Assembly: GCA_947561715.1 (NCBI GenBank)
Contig: OX387203.1
Location: 13,206,001-13,270,000, forward strand
Source of the DNA: Ascidia mentula
Taxonomy: Eukaryota > Chordata > Ascidiacea > Phlebobranchia > Ascidiidae
Reading direction: 5' to 3'
Length of the DNA stretch: 64,000 nt
Shown: in pieces, positions 10,701 through 20,730 of the stretch
Position numbering within the stretch: position 1 is the stretch's first letter
Layout: every line of letters begins with the position of its first letter
Notes under the pieces: model-generated
Told to the model about the DNA's origin: nothing
What the model saw: the letters and a program-made list of their open reading frames with translations, nothing else
Databases searched by the model: none
Program-made: the position numbers and the translations under genes

Positions 10701-13416
10701 GCCGCCGTATTTGTCACATTTGCATCGACAAGGAGAGCATCCCAGCCTCTGGACAACAACAGGCTACAGTGAGCAAGCATGCTCTGTGACGTCACAATTT
10801 CTATTGTGACAGAGGTCTACACGGTGGGCATTTCCCACCTCCTATACTTATTCACATAGAAACAAAATCATGCGCGCCCAAGTAAAAAAGCAGCCTAGCC
10901 GCTGTACAGTAATTGGGCATAATGAGCACGAGTCGTCGTCGACGCGGCAACGACGGCAGGGGGTCTTTGCAAACGATTAAGTAGTTAAAAAGTAGCCCGG
11001 ACAGGGCGTGATGCTTACCTTATTCAAATAGAATGTCGACTGGTGGGAGAGGGGCGGAGCTTGGCCTGGTGGGCACTTGGAGTGGTTGCGACATGGCGAG
11101 CACGTGGAATGGCAATTTTCAACACTGAGAGTGCAGCGGTAATTACCACGCTTGCAACGACAGAAAAGTATGCCTGCCGCTGGACAGTAATTGGGCATAA
11201 TGAGCACGAGCCGGCGTCGTCGACGCGGCAACGACGGCGGGGGGCCTTTGCAAACGATTAAGTAGTTAAAAAAGTAGCCCGGACAGGGCGTGATGCTTAC
11301 CTTATTCAAATAGAATGTCGACTGGTGGGAGAGGGTCGGAGCTTGGCCTGGTGGGCACTTGGAGTGGTTGGGACATCGCAAGCACGTGGAATGGCAATTT
11401 TCAACACTGAGTGCCGCCGTATTTGTCACATTTGCATCGACAAGGAGAGCATCCCAGCCTCTGGACAACAACAGGCTACAGTGAGCAAGCATGCTCTGTG
11501 ACGTCACAATTTCTATTGTGACAGAGGTCTACACGGTGGGCATTTCCCACCTCCTATACTTATTCACATAGAAACAAAATCATGCGCGCCCAAGTAAAAA
11601 AGCAGCCTAGCCGCTGTACAGTAATTGGGCATAATGAGCACGAGTCGTCGTCGACGCGGCAACGACGGCAGGGGGTCTTTGCAAACGATTAAGTAGTTAA
11701 AAAGTAGCCCGGACAGGGCGTGATGCTTACCTTATTCAAATAGAATGTCGACTGGTGGGAGAGGGGCGGAGCTTGGCCTGGTGGGCACTTGGAGTGGTTG
11801 CGACATGGCGAGCACGTGGAATGGCAATTTTCAACACTGAGAGTGCAGCGGTAATTACCACGCTTGCAACGACAGAAAAGTATGCCTGCCGCTGGACAGT
11901 AATTGGGCATAATGAGCACGAGCCGGCGTCGTCGACGCGGCAACGACGGCGGGGGGCCTTTGCAAACGATTAAGTAGTTAAAAAAGTAGCCCGGACAGGG
12001 CGTGATGCTTACCTTATTCAAATAGAATGTCGACTGGTGGGAGAGGGTCGGAGCTTGGCCTGGTGGGCACTTGGAGTGGTTGGGACATCGCAAGCACGTG
12101 GAATGGCAATTTTCAACACTGAGTGCCGCCGTATTTGTCACATTTGCATCGACAAGGAGAGCATCCCAGCCTCTGGACAACAACAGGCTACAGTGAGCAA
12201 GCATGCTCTGTGACGTCACAATTTCTATTGTGACAGAGGTCTACACGGTGGGCATTTCCCACCTCCTATACTTATTCACATAGAAACAAAATCATGCGCG
12301 CCCAAGTAAAAAAGCAGCCTAGCCGCTGTACAGTAATTGGGCATAATGAGCACGAGTCGTCGTCGACGCGGCAACGACGGCAGGGGGTCTTTGCAAACGA
12401 TTAAGTAGTTAAAAAGTAGCCCGGACAGGGCGTGATGCTTACCTTATTCAAATAGAATGTCGACTGGTGGGAGAGGGGCGGAGCTTGGCCTGGTGGGCAC
12501 TTGGAGTGGTTGCGACATGGCGAGCACGTGGAATGGCAATTTTCAACACTGAGAGTGCAGCGGTAATTACCACGCTTGCAACGACAGAAAAGTATGCCTG
12601 CCGCTGGACAGTAATTGGGCATAATGAGCACGAGCCGGCGTCGTCGACGCGGCAACGACGGCGGGGGGCCTTTGCAAACGATTAAGTAGTTAAAAAAGTA
12701 GCCCGGACAGGGCGTGATGCTTACCTTATTCAAATAGAATGTCGACTGGTGGGAGAGGGTCGGAGCTTGGCCTGGTGGGCACTTGGAGTGGTTGGGACAT
12801 CGCAAGCACGTGGAATGGCAATTTTCAACACTGAGTGCCGCCGTATTTGTCACATTTGCATCGACAAGGAGAGCATCCCAGCCTCTGGACAACAACAGGC
12901 TACAGTGAGCAAGCATGCTCTGTGACGTCACAATTTCTATTGTGACAGAGGTCTACACGGTGGGCATTTCCCACCTCCTATACTTATTCACATAGAAACA
13001 AAATCATGCGCGCCCAAGTAAAAAAGCAGCCTAGCCGCTGTACAGTAATTGGGCATAATGAGCACGAGTCGTCGTCGACGCGGCAACGACGGCAGGGGGT
13101 CTTTGCAAACGATTAAGTAGTTAAAAAGTAGCCCGGACAGGGCGTGATGCTTACCTTATTCAAATAGAATGTCGACTGGTGGGAGAGGGGCGGAGCTTGG
13201 CCTGGTGGGCACTTGGAGTGGTTGCGACATGGCGAGCACGTGGAATGGCAATTTTCAACACTGAGAGTGCAGCGGTAATTACCACGCTTGCAACGACAGA
13301 AAAGTATGCCTGCCGCTGGACAGTAATTGGGCATAATGAGCACGAGCCGGCGTCGTCGACGCGGCAACGACGGCGGGGGGCCTTTGCAAACGATTAAGTA
13401 GTTAAAAAAGTAGCCC
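4712..13416 (-). repeat. Satellite array 2: 712-bp higher-order repeat (281+431), about 12 copies
   Basis: The landmark ATTAAGTAG recurs at 5280, 5561, 5992 and onward with alternating 281 and 431 bp spacing, giving a 712-bp period sustained to 13416. Copies are almost identical; the only difference I noticed is a single change near 7966. The long unit carries TGACGTCA (for example 5091-5098) and the GGTGGG/CCCACC hairpin. Reading frames of 176 and 84 codons (-) and 72 codons (+) recur once per period and are products of the repeat. The array ends at 13416, exactly where the 3' end of LINE E1 joins, after the + strand bases GTAGCCC. Its other end is lost in the gap. Confidence 0.96.
5091..5098. 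promoter_or_regulatory. CRE palindrome TGACGTCA in array 2 (representative copy)
   Basis: Perfect CREB/ATF consensus octamer in the long unit of the 712-bp repeat, recurring every 712 bp. It sits in the arm of the CTCTGTCACAAT hairpin. The regulatory role is inferred only. Confidence 0.35.
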
Positions 13417-13450
13417 GTTTCTATTTTATTCGGGCGGGCTAACAGCCGCC
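13417..13450 (-). other. 3' terminal hairpin and AATAAA of LINE E1
   Basis: On the LINE strand GGCGGCT-GTT-AGCCCGCC (13450-13433) folds into a GC-rich hairpin with one bulged C. It is followed by CGAATAAAATA with a polyadenylation hexamer AATAAA at 13430-13425, and the element then ends within a few bases. Many LINEs of the stringent type use a 3' stem-loop for recognition by their own reverse transcriptase. That role is inferred here from position and from conservation in E2 and E3. Confidence 0.6.
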
Positions 13451-13751
13451 ACCACGAATATCACACATGTTTGTATTAACTACACTGAAAAATAGAAAGA
13501 GAAATGATATAGAGATATCAGAGAGGGAGAAAAGGGGGCGGAAAGTACAAATAGAACAATAAAAATGTGTAGAAATACGATTATATGTACTACGAAAAAT
13601 AAACAATTTAAGCATTTACGAAACAACACAATTAAATGACAACGAAATGAACGAAAACACACAATAAATATACAGTAACGACGACACAAAGTGCGAAAAA
13701 AAGGGTGGGGGGGTTTACAAGTGCAGACGACAAATGTTTTTTGAATAGTAA
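13451..13751 (-). other. 3'UTR of LINE E1
   Basis: AT-rich sequence between the ORF2 stop and the terminal hairpin, purine-rich on the + strand near 13490-13540. It contains a minus-strand 69-codon reading frame (13480-13689) with no recognisable domain and no counterpart in E3, which I do not call as a gene. Confidence 0.7.
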
Positions 13752-16700
13752 TTAATTTGGTTGCCCGGGGAGATAAATTGAGTTTAAATAGTTAACGACG
13801 TCGGCCAAGACACCTTCAAGATCGGCATTTGTCCTATTCCGTTGTAATGTTAAACGAAAGCGTAAAGTATGTTTCAGGGTGCGGGTCAGGTGTTGAGGTA
13901 TGTTGAGTAAAGGGCTGGGGTCATGTTTAATTTTATTTCTAGTCTTCCAAATGGTGTGGGTGAGGGATGTATTTAATAGAGCTACAAGGGTTGAGGAGTA
14001 CTGGGTATCTGATAGGGGCGTTTTAGGGAAAGTTAAATAAGTGGGGGTGTCAAAATATGTAAAGGTGTTATTAAGGAGGGAATTTAAGGTGTTTTTAACA
14101 AGGGATAAAAGTGGCTGTATAGTGGGGCAGGTGTGGAAGAGGTGACTGAAGGTTTCCAGGGGGTAGTTGCAAAAAAGGCATTGGGGATCTAAATCGAGGG
14201 GGAGATAGGACTTCTGGCATTTCAAGGGGAGGATTTTGTGGACTAATCTATAATTAAAGGTTTTGAGGTAATTTGGGAAGATGGGGTGGTGTATTTGTGT
14301 CCAGTCTGTATGAGTGAATGGGTGTTGGTAATCGTTTATTATGCGGGTATAAAGGGGTTTTGATTTGGGGCAAAGGAGGTCTTGTTCAGTGGGTTTGATG
14401 GTATTGATGAGGGAAAGAATATATTGGTAGTGAGTGGAGGGTGTTGTAGCGTGGGGGAGGTTATTTCTTATTCTAAAACTGTATAAATTTGATAAGGGGA
14501 GGCCGAGGTGATATTCCAAGAGGGAGAGTTGAGGAGTTGTTGGGGTGTCCAAGATTCGGTGTTTATAATAATTTTTTAGAGTAAAGAGAAGGGAGAGATC
14601 AGCGTATAGGGGTATATTTGCCGCGCCGTAACCACCAAGGTCACGGCGGGCTGCCAAGATGTTAATAGGCAAGGTTGGTAGGTTTGGGCCTCCGACAAAG
14701 CTTGCCACAATGCCGTCGACCCGCTCTCGTTGCTGGGGTGGTAAGGGGTAAATTTTAGCAAGGTACGAAATTTCGGGAAGAAGGATAGTTTTTGAAAGAA
14801 TGCATTTCGAATCGAAGGTGAGAAAGGGGTTGCTAATAGATTTGGCGCGGGATTGCAAAGAGGTAATTACTTGGCGCCAAGCCGCTTTTATTACTGAGGG
14901 TGCGCCGATGGGAATATTTAACGGTGTAATTTTGTCCGGGTTCCATTTAATTTGATTTAAAAGGGGGTCGTCTGAGAGAGGGTGGAGGATGGCAATTGCT
15001 TCTGTTTTGGCGGGGTTCAGTTTAAGACCGGTGAATTTAGAAAAATTATTAATAAGTGACAGGGCGTTACAGAGGGACTGCCGATGCGCCACCACGAGGG
15101 TGACGTCATCGGCGTAAGCAATTGCCTTGGGAATATTGCGGCATGGCACAGGGGTCGAAATGATAGAGGGGGTGTTTTGGAGGGCAACGAGTAACGGGTC
15201 TAAAGCAATCAGGAAGAGGTTCAGACTAAGGGGGTCTCCTTGTCTGACACCTCTCCTGATGGGAAAATCCCTTGTGGCGAAGCCATTTACGAAGACCCGG
15301 GAGTGGGCGCTGGAGTGAAGAGCAGAAAGATATTGAGTAAAGAGAGGGGGAAAGCGTTTAAGATTTAATTGGGAGAGTAACCATGGGAAGGAAATAGAGT
15401 CAAAGGCTTTTTGGAAATCAAGAGAAACGAAAAACGAATTTGAATTAATTGAAGAAGCATGAGTGTATAAATCGCGAAGAAGTGTGGTTGCGTCTGAGGT
15501 AGAGGATCCGGGGGTAGCAAATTGGTTGTGGGATAAAATTAAAGAAATAAAGGGCTTGATACGGAGGTTAAGGATTTTATGAAGGATTTTGAGGTCGGTA
15601 TTAAGTAAAGAAATAGGGCGGTAATTGGTCAAAAGGGTGGGGTCGTTTTTTTTATGGATGATTGTAATATGGCCTAAATTGAATTCTAAGGGGGTGTATG
15701 CGTTTTGATAGGTGAAGTTGAGGGCTTGGGTAAGGTCGGGCCCGATTAGGTCCCAGCAACGAGTATAAAACTCGATGCTGAGCCCATCGGGCCCGGGGGT
15801 TTTGTTAGGGGAAAAGAGGGAAAGGGCTTTTTTTACTTCGGTCATTGTGATGGGGGCTGATAGGGAATGTAAATACTGATCAGGGATTAATTTGGAAGGG
15901 AGTTGGGAAAATTGGTCACTAGGGGGAGGCAAGGGAAGTTCTTGTGAAGTGTATAAGTCTGTGTAAAATTTTCGTGTATGGTCTAATATTTCCTTGGGGG
16001 TTGTTAAGGGGAGTCCGTGGGGGTCTTGAAATTCGAGAATGGGGGGTTTTCTGCGGGAAGGGAAAAGCTGGGCATAAAGGGTTTTGTCTGCTATATTTTT
16101 GAATTGGGGATCGGATGAAAGGGATTTGATGAGGGAAGAGCGGGCATTGGAAATGTAGGTATTATTTAGGGACTTTTTGAGGGATTGGAAGTGGGCTAAG
16201 TTTTGTGGGGTTGGGTAGTCGTTTACTGTTTGGCGCGCTATTTCAAATTGCTGGTGAAGGAGGAGGGTTTCGGTGCGGTGGAGTTGAGCTAATCGTTTTG
16301 AATGGGATTGGAGGAGGGATTTAAATTTAGTTTTAAGGGTAAGCCAGAAGTCCATGGGATTTGGGTGGAAAGGTCCTAGGGTTTGCCAGAGGGGATAATG
16401 TTGGGAGAGATCATTTTGAAAGTCAGGGTCAAGGAGGGTAGATGTATTATTCTTCCAGGAGCCTTTGCCCCTGGGAGGAGAGGAAATGATGTTGAGGGTG
16501 AGGGTAACTAAGTCGTGGTCGGAGAAGGGGCATGGAGTGAAGGTATGTTGCTTAGGGATCAATGGAGGGGAAATATAAACTCTATCTATTCGGGATTGGG
16601 TACCAGGGGCGCGACGGGAAAATTGACAAAGGGAGGGATGAAGAGTGCGGAAGGAGTCTTGGAGGTTAAAGGTGGATAATAAATTAATCAAAGGGGGGCT

Positions 16701-17204
16701 AGGCCGGCGTGATTGTGCAGGGGGATATTTGTCCAGGGTGGGGTTTAAGACGCAATTAAAATCGCCGGCCAAAATTAAGGGGTGGGGTGAAGTTAAATAA
16801 GGGTAGAGGGAGTCAAAAAAGTTATTTCGAAGGGTAAAATTCTGGGAACCGGAGGGAGCGTAAATATTGACTATATGGAAGGTATGGGTTAGGGTTGAGA
16901 TGTCGGCCGCAATAATGCGACCGGCAGAGTCAGAAAATGAATTGAGAATTTGAAGTGTGGAGGAGTTTAGAAGAACTGCGACACCACCTTGGGCATAGCC
17001 TGTCGGAGGTGCCGAGTTTAAGAGGATGGGGCCAGAAGTCCATTCGGACTTCCACAGGGATTCGGTTTGGGGAGTAGAGTGAGTTTCTTGGAGGCAAAAA
17101 AGGTCAAAGTTCAAAGAGGAAAGGTACCGGAACAGGGCTCTTCTCTTAGGTGCCTGGCCTAGGCCGTTAACATTAAGGGTGCAAATTCGTAAAAAGGACG
17201 CCAT
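13752..17204 (-). CDS. LINE ORF2: APE endonuclease-reverse transcriptase, family I (E1)
   Basis: Replicative enzyme of the LINE, 1150 residues from the Met of MASFLRICTLNVNGL, the start shared in form with family II (MAPTSYLRICTLNVNGL). An upstream in-frame ATG would add 8 residues. The endonuclease domain (about 5-240) has LNVNGL, LQETH (38-42), YAPSG, GDFNCV (147-152), SRIDRVY (204-210) and SDHD (228-231), the expected metal and catalytic residues of the exonuclease/endonuclease/phosphatase fold. The reverse transcriptase has NKTPGPDGL (467-475), LDFQKAFD (595-602), GVRQGDPLS (about 653-661) and YADD (697-700). A C-terminal knuckle C-x2-C-x8-H-x4-C lies at 1008-1025. No RNase H domain is visible. 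It nicks the target and copies the RNA in place (target-primed reverse transcription). ORF1 ends 44 nt upstream, in another frame. Confidence 0.96.
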   Translation of the reverse strand: MASFLRICTLNVNGLGQAPKRRALFRYLSSLNFDLFCLQETHSTPQTESLWKSEWTSGPILLNSAPPTGYAQGGVAVLLNSSTLQILNSFSDSAGRIIAADISTLTHTFHIVNIYAPSGSQNFTLRNNFFDSLYPYLTSPHPLILAGDFNCVLNPTLDKYPPAQSRRPSPPLINLLSTFNLQDSFRTLHPSLCQFSRRAPGTQSRIDRVYISPPLIPKQHTFTPCPFSDHDLVTLTLNIISSPPRGKGSWKNNTSTLLDPDFQNDLSQHYPLWQTLGPFHPNPMDFWLTLKTKFKSLLQSHSKRLAQLHRTETLLLHQQFEIARQTVNDYPTPQNLAHFQSLKKSLNNTYISNARSSLIKSLSSDPQFKNIADKTLYAQLFPSRRKPPILEFQDPHGLPLTTPKEILDHTRKFYTDLYTSQELPLPPPSDQFSQLPSKLIPDQYLHSLSAPITMTEVKKALSLFSPNKTPGPDGLSIEFYTRCWDLIGPDLTQALNFTYQNAYTPLEFNLGHITIIHKKNDPTLLTNYRPISLLNTDLKILHKILNLRIKPFISLILSHNQFATPGSSTSDATTLLRDLYTHASSINSNSFFVSLDFQKAFDSISFPWLLSQLNLKRFPPLFTQYLSALHSSAHSRVFVNGFATRDFPIRRGVRQGDPLSLNLFLIALDPLLVALQNTPSIISTPVPCRNIPKAIAYADDVTLVVAHRQSLCNALSLINNFSKFTGLKLNPAKTEAIAILHPLSDDPLLNQIKWNPDKITPLNIPIGAPSVIKAAWRQVITSLQSRAKSISNPFLTFDSKCILSKTILLPEISYLAKIYPLPPQQRERVDGIVASFVGGPNLPTLPINILAARRDLGGYGAANIPLYADLSLLFTLKNYYKHRILDTPTTPQLSLLEYHLGLPLSNLYSFRIRNNLPHATTPSTHYQYILSLINTIKPTEQDLLCPKSKPLYTRIINDYQHPFTHTDWTQIHHPIFPNYLKTFNYRLVHKILPLKCQKSYLPLDLDPQCLFCNYPLETFSHLFHTCPTIQPLLSLVKNTLNSLLNNTFTYFDTPTYLTFPKTPLSDTQYSSTLVALLNTSLTHTIWKTRNKIKHDPSPLLNIPQHLTRTLKHTLRFRLTLQRNRTNADLEGVLADVVNYLNSIYLPGQPN

Positions 17205-17248
17205 TTTATTCAAAAAAACAAAATACACAAAAGGGGGGGGTGGTTTAC

Positions 17249-18817
17249 TTAATAAAAGGTTGAGTTAAAGTCATTGGGAATTCTAGCTCTACAGCTGCAG
17301 ACTACGTGTTCCCCGGGCATTAAATTGTATGTGACGCCACAAGTGCAGCTTATCAGCAGGCGTTGACACTTTTTATTGGTGCAACGAGATGGGCTAAGGT
17401 AAAATTCTTCCGCAGCCCAATTGCCACAGCGACATTTAAAATGTGCTGTGTTGCATAAACATTTGATTTGCTCGCCTGCATATGCTGTGTGGCAGCATGA
17501 CGTCTTCTTCTTGGGCGAAGGTGTTGCACTGTTCTTGCGTTTGCGGGATCTCACTGTATGGAACCCTTCGTCATCCCGCTTTGGTTTAGGGGTCGATGAC
17601 GCCATTGGTTGCGTCACTGGGACGGGAGCGTCACTGGAAGCCATTTGTGTTGTAGCGGTATCAGCCAACACGGGCTGCAGGATACTGCGACGTACCGCCT
17701 CTGGTGTCTTGATGTTGTTGACAACATTGAACGTTGGGGCGCTAGAGGGTGATTGCGCCTCTGATGTCTTGTTGTTGTTGTTGCTGGGAGTTGTAGCGGT
17801 GTCAGCCAACTCGGGCTGCTGCATACTGTGTTGTACCGCCTCTGGTGTCTTCTTTTCTTCGCCAACATTGGGCGTTGGGGCGCTAGAGGTTGTATGCACC
17901 TCTGTAGACTTCGCGCCGCTTCCCGTGACGTCAGCTGTCACGGTTGGCGGCGCATCTTCAGTGGCAACAGCTGCCACACCTTGCTTGTTCACAGGTGTGA
18001 CTTCACGTGTCACACCTGGAGTTGTAACGGCTTTATCTACCGCTTCTGAAGCCTTCGCATTTTGCGTCGGGACGGCCTTATCAGCCGCCTCTGGCGCCTT
18101 CTCGTCGAGCGTTGCGACGAGCGCACCTGCGCCCGCCAACGCCGACTCGCTCTTATCTTTGACTTGCTGCGTTTTCGCGCCTGCGTCTTTGACTGCTTTT
18201 CGCTCTTCTATATAGTTTGCGAAACTAGGGCACTCGCGTTTCACGTGGCCCATTTCGTGGCAAAAATCGCACTTTTTGGGCTGGCCTTCGTATGTCACCT
18301 CGATAGTTTTTTTGCCCAGACGCAGGCGCTCGGGAATATGGTTTTGGGCCAATACAGAGCTCTTCATGATTATGACGCGTTTGCCGCCATATACACCTTC
18401 CTCATCATACACTTTCCACCCCTTTTTGACTGGGGCGAACTTTGTCATGAAATTTAGCAAGGCTGCCATTTTAATTCGCGGGTGGACTTTAGATAGAAAC
18501 ACCCGAATTTCGTCGTCACAATGGGCATTAGCGTAAACTGCTTTCCCACTGGCTCTGATGGTGGCAGCGAGCTCTTTGGCCTTTTCTGCTGCAGCGCAGT
18601 TAAAAACGACCTTTCCGTTTGGGTAGGGAATTACGCCCTCCAAAGATCGAATGCTCACTTTAAGCTGTTTTAGCAACTTGTAAAGCTCTGGCTTCTTGAG
18701 CCCTGGATTGAAACGGGCTTCAACATCCAAATTAGGGTCGGTATCGAAAGGATCGACCGCTTGCACATTTCCGGCCGAAACAACAGGCCGGGAAGCTAAC
18801 GCTTGCGCGTAATTCAT
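17249..18817 (-). CDS. LINE ORF1: CCHC zinc-knuckle RNA-binding protein, family I (E1)
   Basis: ORF1 protein of 522 residues from MNYAQALASRP, the start matched by family II; an in-frame ATG at 18961 (poor context, T at -3) would add 48 residues across the 5'UTR hairpin. The N-terminal 1-180 is conserved in both families and includes PYPNGKVVFNC, which resembles an RRM strand; that is a guess. The zinc knuckle CDFCHEMGHVKREC (C-x2-C-x4-H-x4-C) is at 183-196, preceded by VTYEGQPKK as in Tx1-type ORF1 proteins. Residues about 220-420 are low-complexity, rich in Thr, Ala, Pro and Val, with the phrase KTPEAV...LADTATT repeated twice. A basic stretch SRKRKN precedes a C-terminal domain (441-522) with 12 cysteines, mostly as CxC pairs, which I do not recognise. 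It likely coats the LINE RNA. Confidence 0.93.
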   Translation of the reverse strand: MNYAQALASRPVVSAGNVQAVDPFDTDPNLDVEARFNPGLKKPELYKLLKQLKVSIRSLEGVIPYPNGKVVFNCAAAEKAKELAATIRASGKAVYANAHCDDEIRVFLSKVHPRIKMAALLNFMTKFAPVKKGWKVYDEEGVYGGKRVIIMKSSVLAQNHIPERLRLGKKTIEVTYEGQPKKCDFCHEMGHVKRECPSFANYIEERKAVKDAGAKTQQVKDKSESALAGAGALVATLDEKAPEAADKAVPTQNAKASEAVDKAVTTPGVTREVTPVNKQGVAAVATEDAPPTVTADVTGSGAKSTEVHTTSSAPTPNVGEEKKTPEAVQHSMQQPELADTATTPSNNNNKTSEAQSPSSAPTFNVVNNIKTPEAVRRSILQPVLADTATTQMASSDAPVPVTQPMASSTPKPKRDDEGFHTVRSRKRKNSATPSPKKKTSCCHTAYAGEQIKCLCNTAHFKCRCGNWAAEEFYLSPSRCTNKKCQRLLISCTCGVTYNLMPGEHVVCSCRARIPNDFNSTFY

Positions 18818-18901
18818 AATTTTCTCTGCCTTTTGTGCGTCTCCAACAAATTCGCACGGGCTGGCCACTGGCAGCTCACCTCTCCTTTCAAACAAAAAGC
18901 A

Positions 18902-18915
18902 GCCCTTAGAAGGGC
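18902..18915 (-). other. 5'UTR hairpin of LINE E1
   Basis: GCCCTT-CT-AAGGGC perfect inverted repeat on the LINE strand, about 85 nt before the preferred ORF1 start, preceded by AGCCAGCCCA. It is identical in E0 and E3 and kept in altered but still paired form in family II. Confidence 0.5.
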
Positions 18916-19055
18916 TGGGCTGGCTTTGCGCAGTGGCCTCAGATAGGCTACAACAGATCATTAACCAGAAAAACTAAGACGAAAACTTGTAAAACTGGCC
19001 GAATTCACTGCTTTATATAGACTTAAATAATTTCCAATAAAGTAACTCAGGTGTG

Positions 19056-20696
19056 ATGCTTACTGTGTTCAAATAGAATGTCGACTGGTGGGAGAGGGTC
19101 GGAGCTTGGCCTGGTGGGCACTTGGGAGTGGTTGGGACATCGCAAGCACGTGGAATGGCAATTCTCAACACTGAGTGCCGCCGTATTTGTCACATTTGCA
19201 TCGACAAGGAGAGCATCCTAGCCTCTGGACAACAACAGGCCACAGTGAGCAAGCATGCTCTGTGACGTCACAATTTATATTGTGACAGAGGTCTACACAG
19301 TGGGCATTTCCCACCTCCGCTACTTATTCTCACAGAAATAAAATCATGCGCGCCCAAGTAAAAAAGCAGCCTAGCCGCTGTACAGTAATTTGTTAAAAAG
19401 TAGCCCGGACAGGGCGTGATGCTTACCTTATTCAAATAGAATGTCGACTGGTGGGAGAGGGTCGGAGCTTGGCCTGGTGGGCACTTGGGAGTGGTTGCGA
19501 CATGGCAAGCACGTGGAATGGCAATTTTCAACACTGAGAGTGCAGCGGTAATTGCCACGCTTGCAACGACAGAAAAGTATGCCTGCCGCTGGACAGTAAT
19601 TTGGCATAATGAGCACGAGCCGGCGTCGTCGACGCGGCAACGACGGCGGGGGGCCTTTGCAAACGATTAAGTAGTTAAAAAGTAGCCCGGACAGGGCGTG
19701 ATGCTTACCTTATTCAAATAGAATGTCGACTGGTGGGAGAGGGTCGGAGCTTGGCCTGGTGGGCACTTGGGAGTGGTTGGGACATCGCAAGCACGTGGAA
19801 TGGCAATTCTCAACACTGAGTGCCGCCGTATTTGTCACATTTGCATCGACAAGGAGAGCATCCTAGCCTCTGGACAACAACAGGCCACAGTGAGCAAGCA
19901 TGCTCTGTGACGTCACAATTTATATTGTGACAGAGGTCTACACGGTGGGCATTTCCCACCTCCGCTACTTATTCTCACAGAAATAAAATCATGCGCGCCC
20001 AAGTAAAAAAGCAGCCTAGCCGCTGTACAGTAATTTGTTAAAAAGTAGCCCGGACAGGGCGTGATGCTTACCTTATTCAAATAGAATGTCGACTGGTGGG
20101 AGAGGGTCGGAGCTTGGCCTGGTGGGCACTTGGGAGTGGTTGCGACATGGCAAGCACGTGGAATGGCAATTTTCAACACTGAGAGTGCAGCGGTAATTGC
20201 CACGCTTGCAACGACAGAAAAGTATGCCTGCCGCTGGACAGTAATTTGGCATAATGAGCACGAGCCGGCGTCGTCGACGCGGCAACGACGGCGGGGGGCC
20301 TTTGCAAACGATTAAGTAGTTAAAAAGTAGCCCGGACAGGGCGTGATGCTTACCTTATTCAAATAGAATGTCGACTGGTGGGAGAGGGTCGGAGCTTGGC
20401 CTGGTGGGCACTTGGGAGTGGTTGGGACATCGCAAGCACGTGGAATGGCAATTCTCAACACTGAGTGCCGCCGTATTTGTCACATTTGCATCGACAAGGA
20501 GAGCATCCTAGCCTCTGGACAACAACAGGCCACAGTGAGCAAGCATGCTCTGTGACGTCACAATTTATATTGTGACAGAGGTCTACACGGTGGGCATTTC
20601 CCACCTCCGCTACTTATTCTCACAGAAATAAAATCATGCGCGCCCAAGTAAAAAAGCAGCCTAGCCGCTGTACAGTAATTTGTTAAAAAGTAGCCC
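19056..20696 (-). repeat. Satellite array 3: 645-bp higher-order repeat (282+363)
   Basis: The GTTAAAAAGTAGCCC landmark recurs at 19392, 19674 and 20037, giving 282+363 = 645 bp, and the block repeats about two and a half times. The long unit is a shortened relative of the 430-bp unit: it runs from GTACAGTAATT straight into TGTTAAAAAG, lacking the GGCATAATGAGCACG segment. It keeps TGACGTCA (19263-19270). Diagnostic differences from array 2 include CACTTGGGAGTGG and AATTCTCAACACTG. The left end stops after GTAGCCC, where LINE E2's 3' end begins; the right side of E1 starts at its other end. Confidence 0.95.
19263..19270. promoter_or_regulatory. CRE palindrome TGACGTCA in array 3 (representative copy)
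   Basis: Perfect CREB/ATF octamer in the long unit closest to LINE E1, about 445 bp upstream of the preferred ORF1 start. Recurs once per 645-bp block. Function inferred only. Confidence 0.35.
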
Positions 20697-20730
20697 ATTA
20701 ATATTTTATTCGGGGCACCTGATTGTCCCC
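20697..20730 (-). other. 3' terminal hairpin and AATAAA of LINE E2
   Basis: On the LINE strand GGGGACA...TGCCCC (20730-20712) forms a short stem and is followed by CGAATAAAATA, with AATAAA at 20710-20705. The stem sequence differs from family I, but the position and the following CGAATAAAATA are the same. That suggests structure is conserved rather than sequence. Confidence 0.5.

Larger units (their letters stand above)
13417..19055 (-). mobile_element. LINE E1 (family I), complete, ORFs open
   Basis: Complete non-LTR retrotransposon of about 5.6 kb: 5'UTR (about 18818-19055), ORF1, a short spacer, ORF2, then a 335-nt 3'UTR ending in CCCGAATAAAATAGAAAC joined directly to satellite GGGCTAC (LINE sense). 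There are no LTRs, no long poly(A) tail and no evident target-site duplication. Relative to a full satellite unit, the bases GCCCTGTCC between the two junctions are missing. Both ORFs are uninterrupted. The satellite to its right (645-bp repeat) differs from that to its left (712-bp repeat). Confidence 0.95.

Noticed and set aside
5281-12931. 176-codon frames in array 2
   Set aside because: They span a 281+431-bp block, repeat every 712 bp with the satellite and join unrelated parts of two units; not a gene family.
13480-13689. 69-codon minus-strand frame in the E1 3'UTR
   Set aside because: Hydrophobic, low-complexity translation of AT-rich DNA, not conserved in E3.
15127-15318. 63-codon + strand frame antisense to the reverse transcriptase, present in all four ORF2 copies
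   Set aside because: Conserved because the sense strand encodes the RT core motifs; a shadow frame.
17421-18215. Long + strand frames antisense to ORF1 (also 25363-26007, 31875-32825, 60228-60872)
   Set aside because: They are shadows of the low-complexity Thr/Ala/Pro-rich ORF1 region, where stop codons are rare on the opposite strand. No domain or start context supports them.
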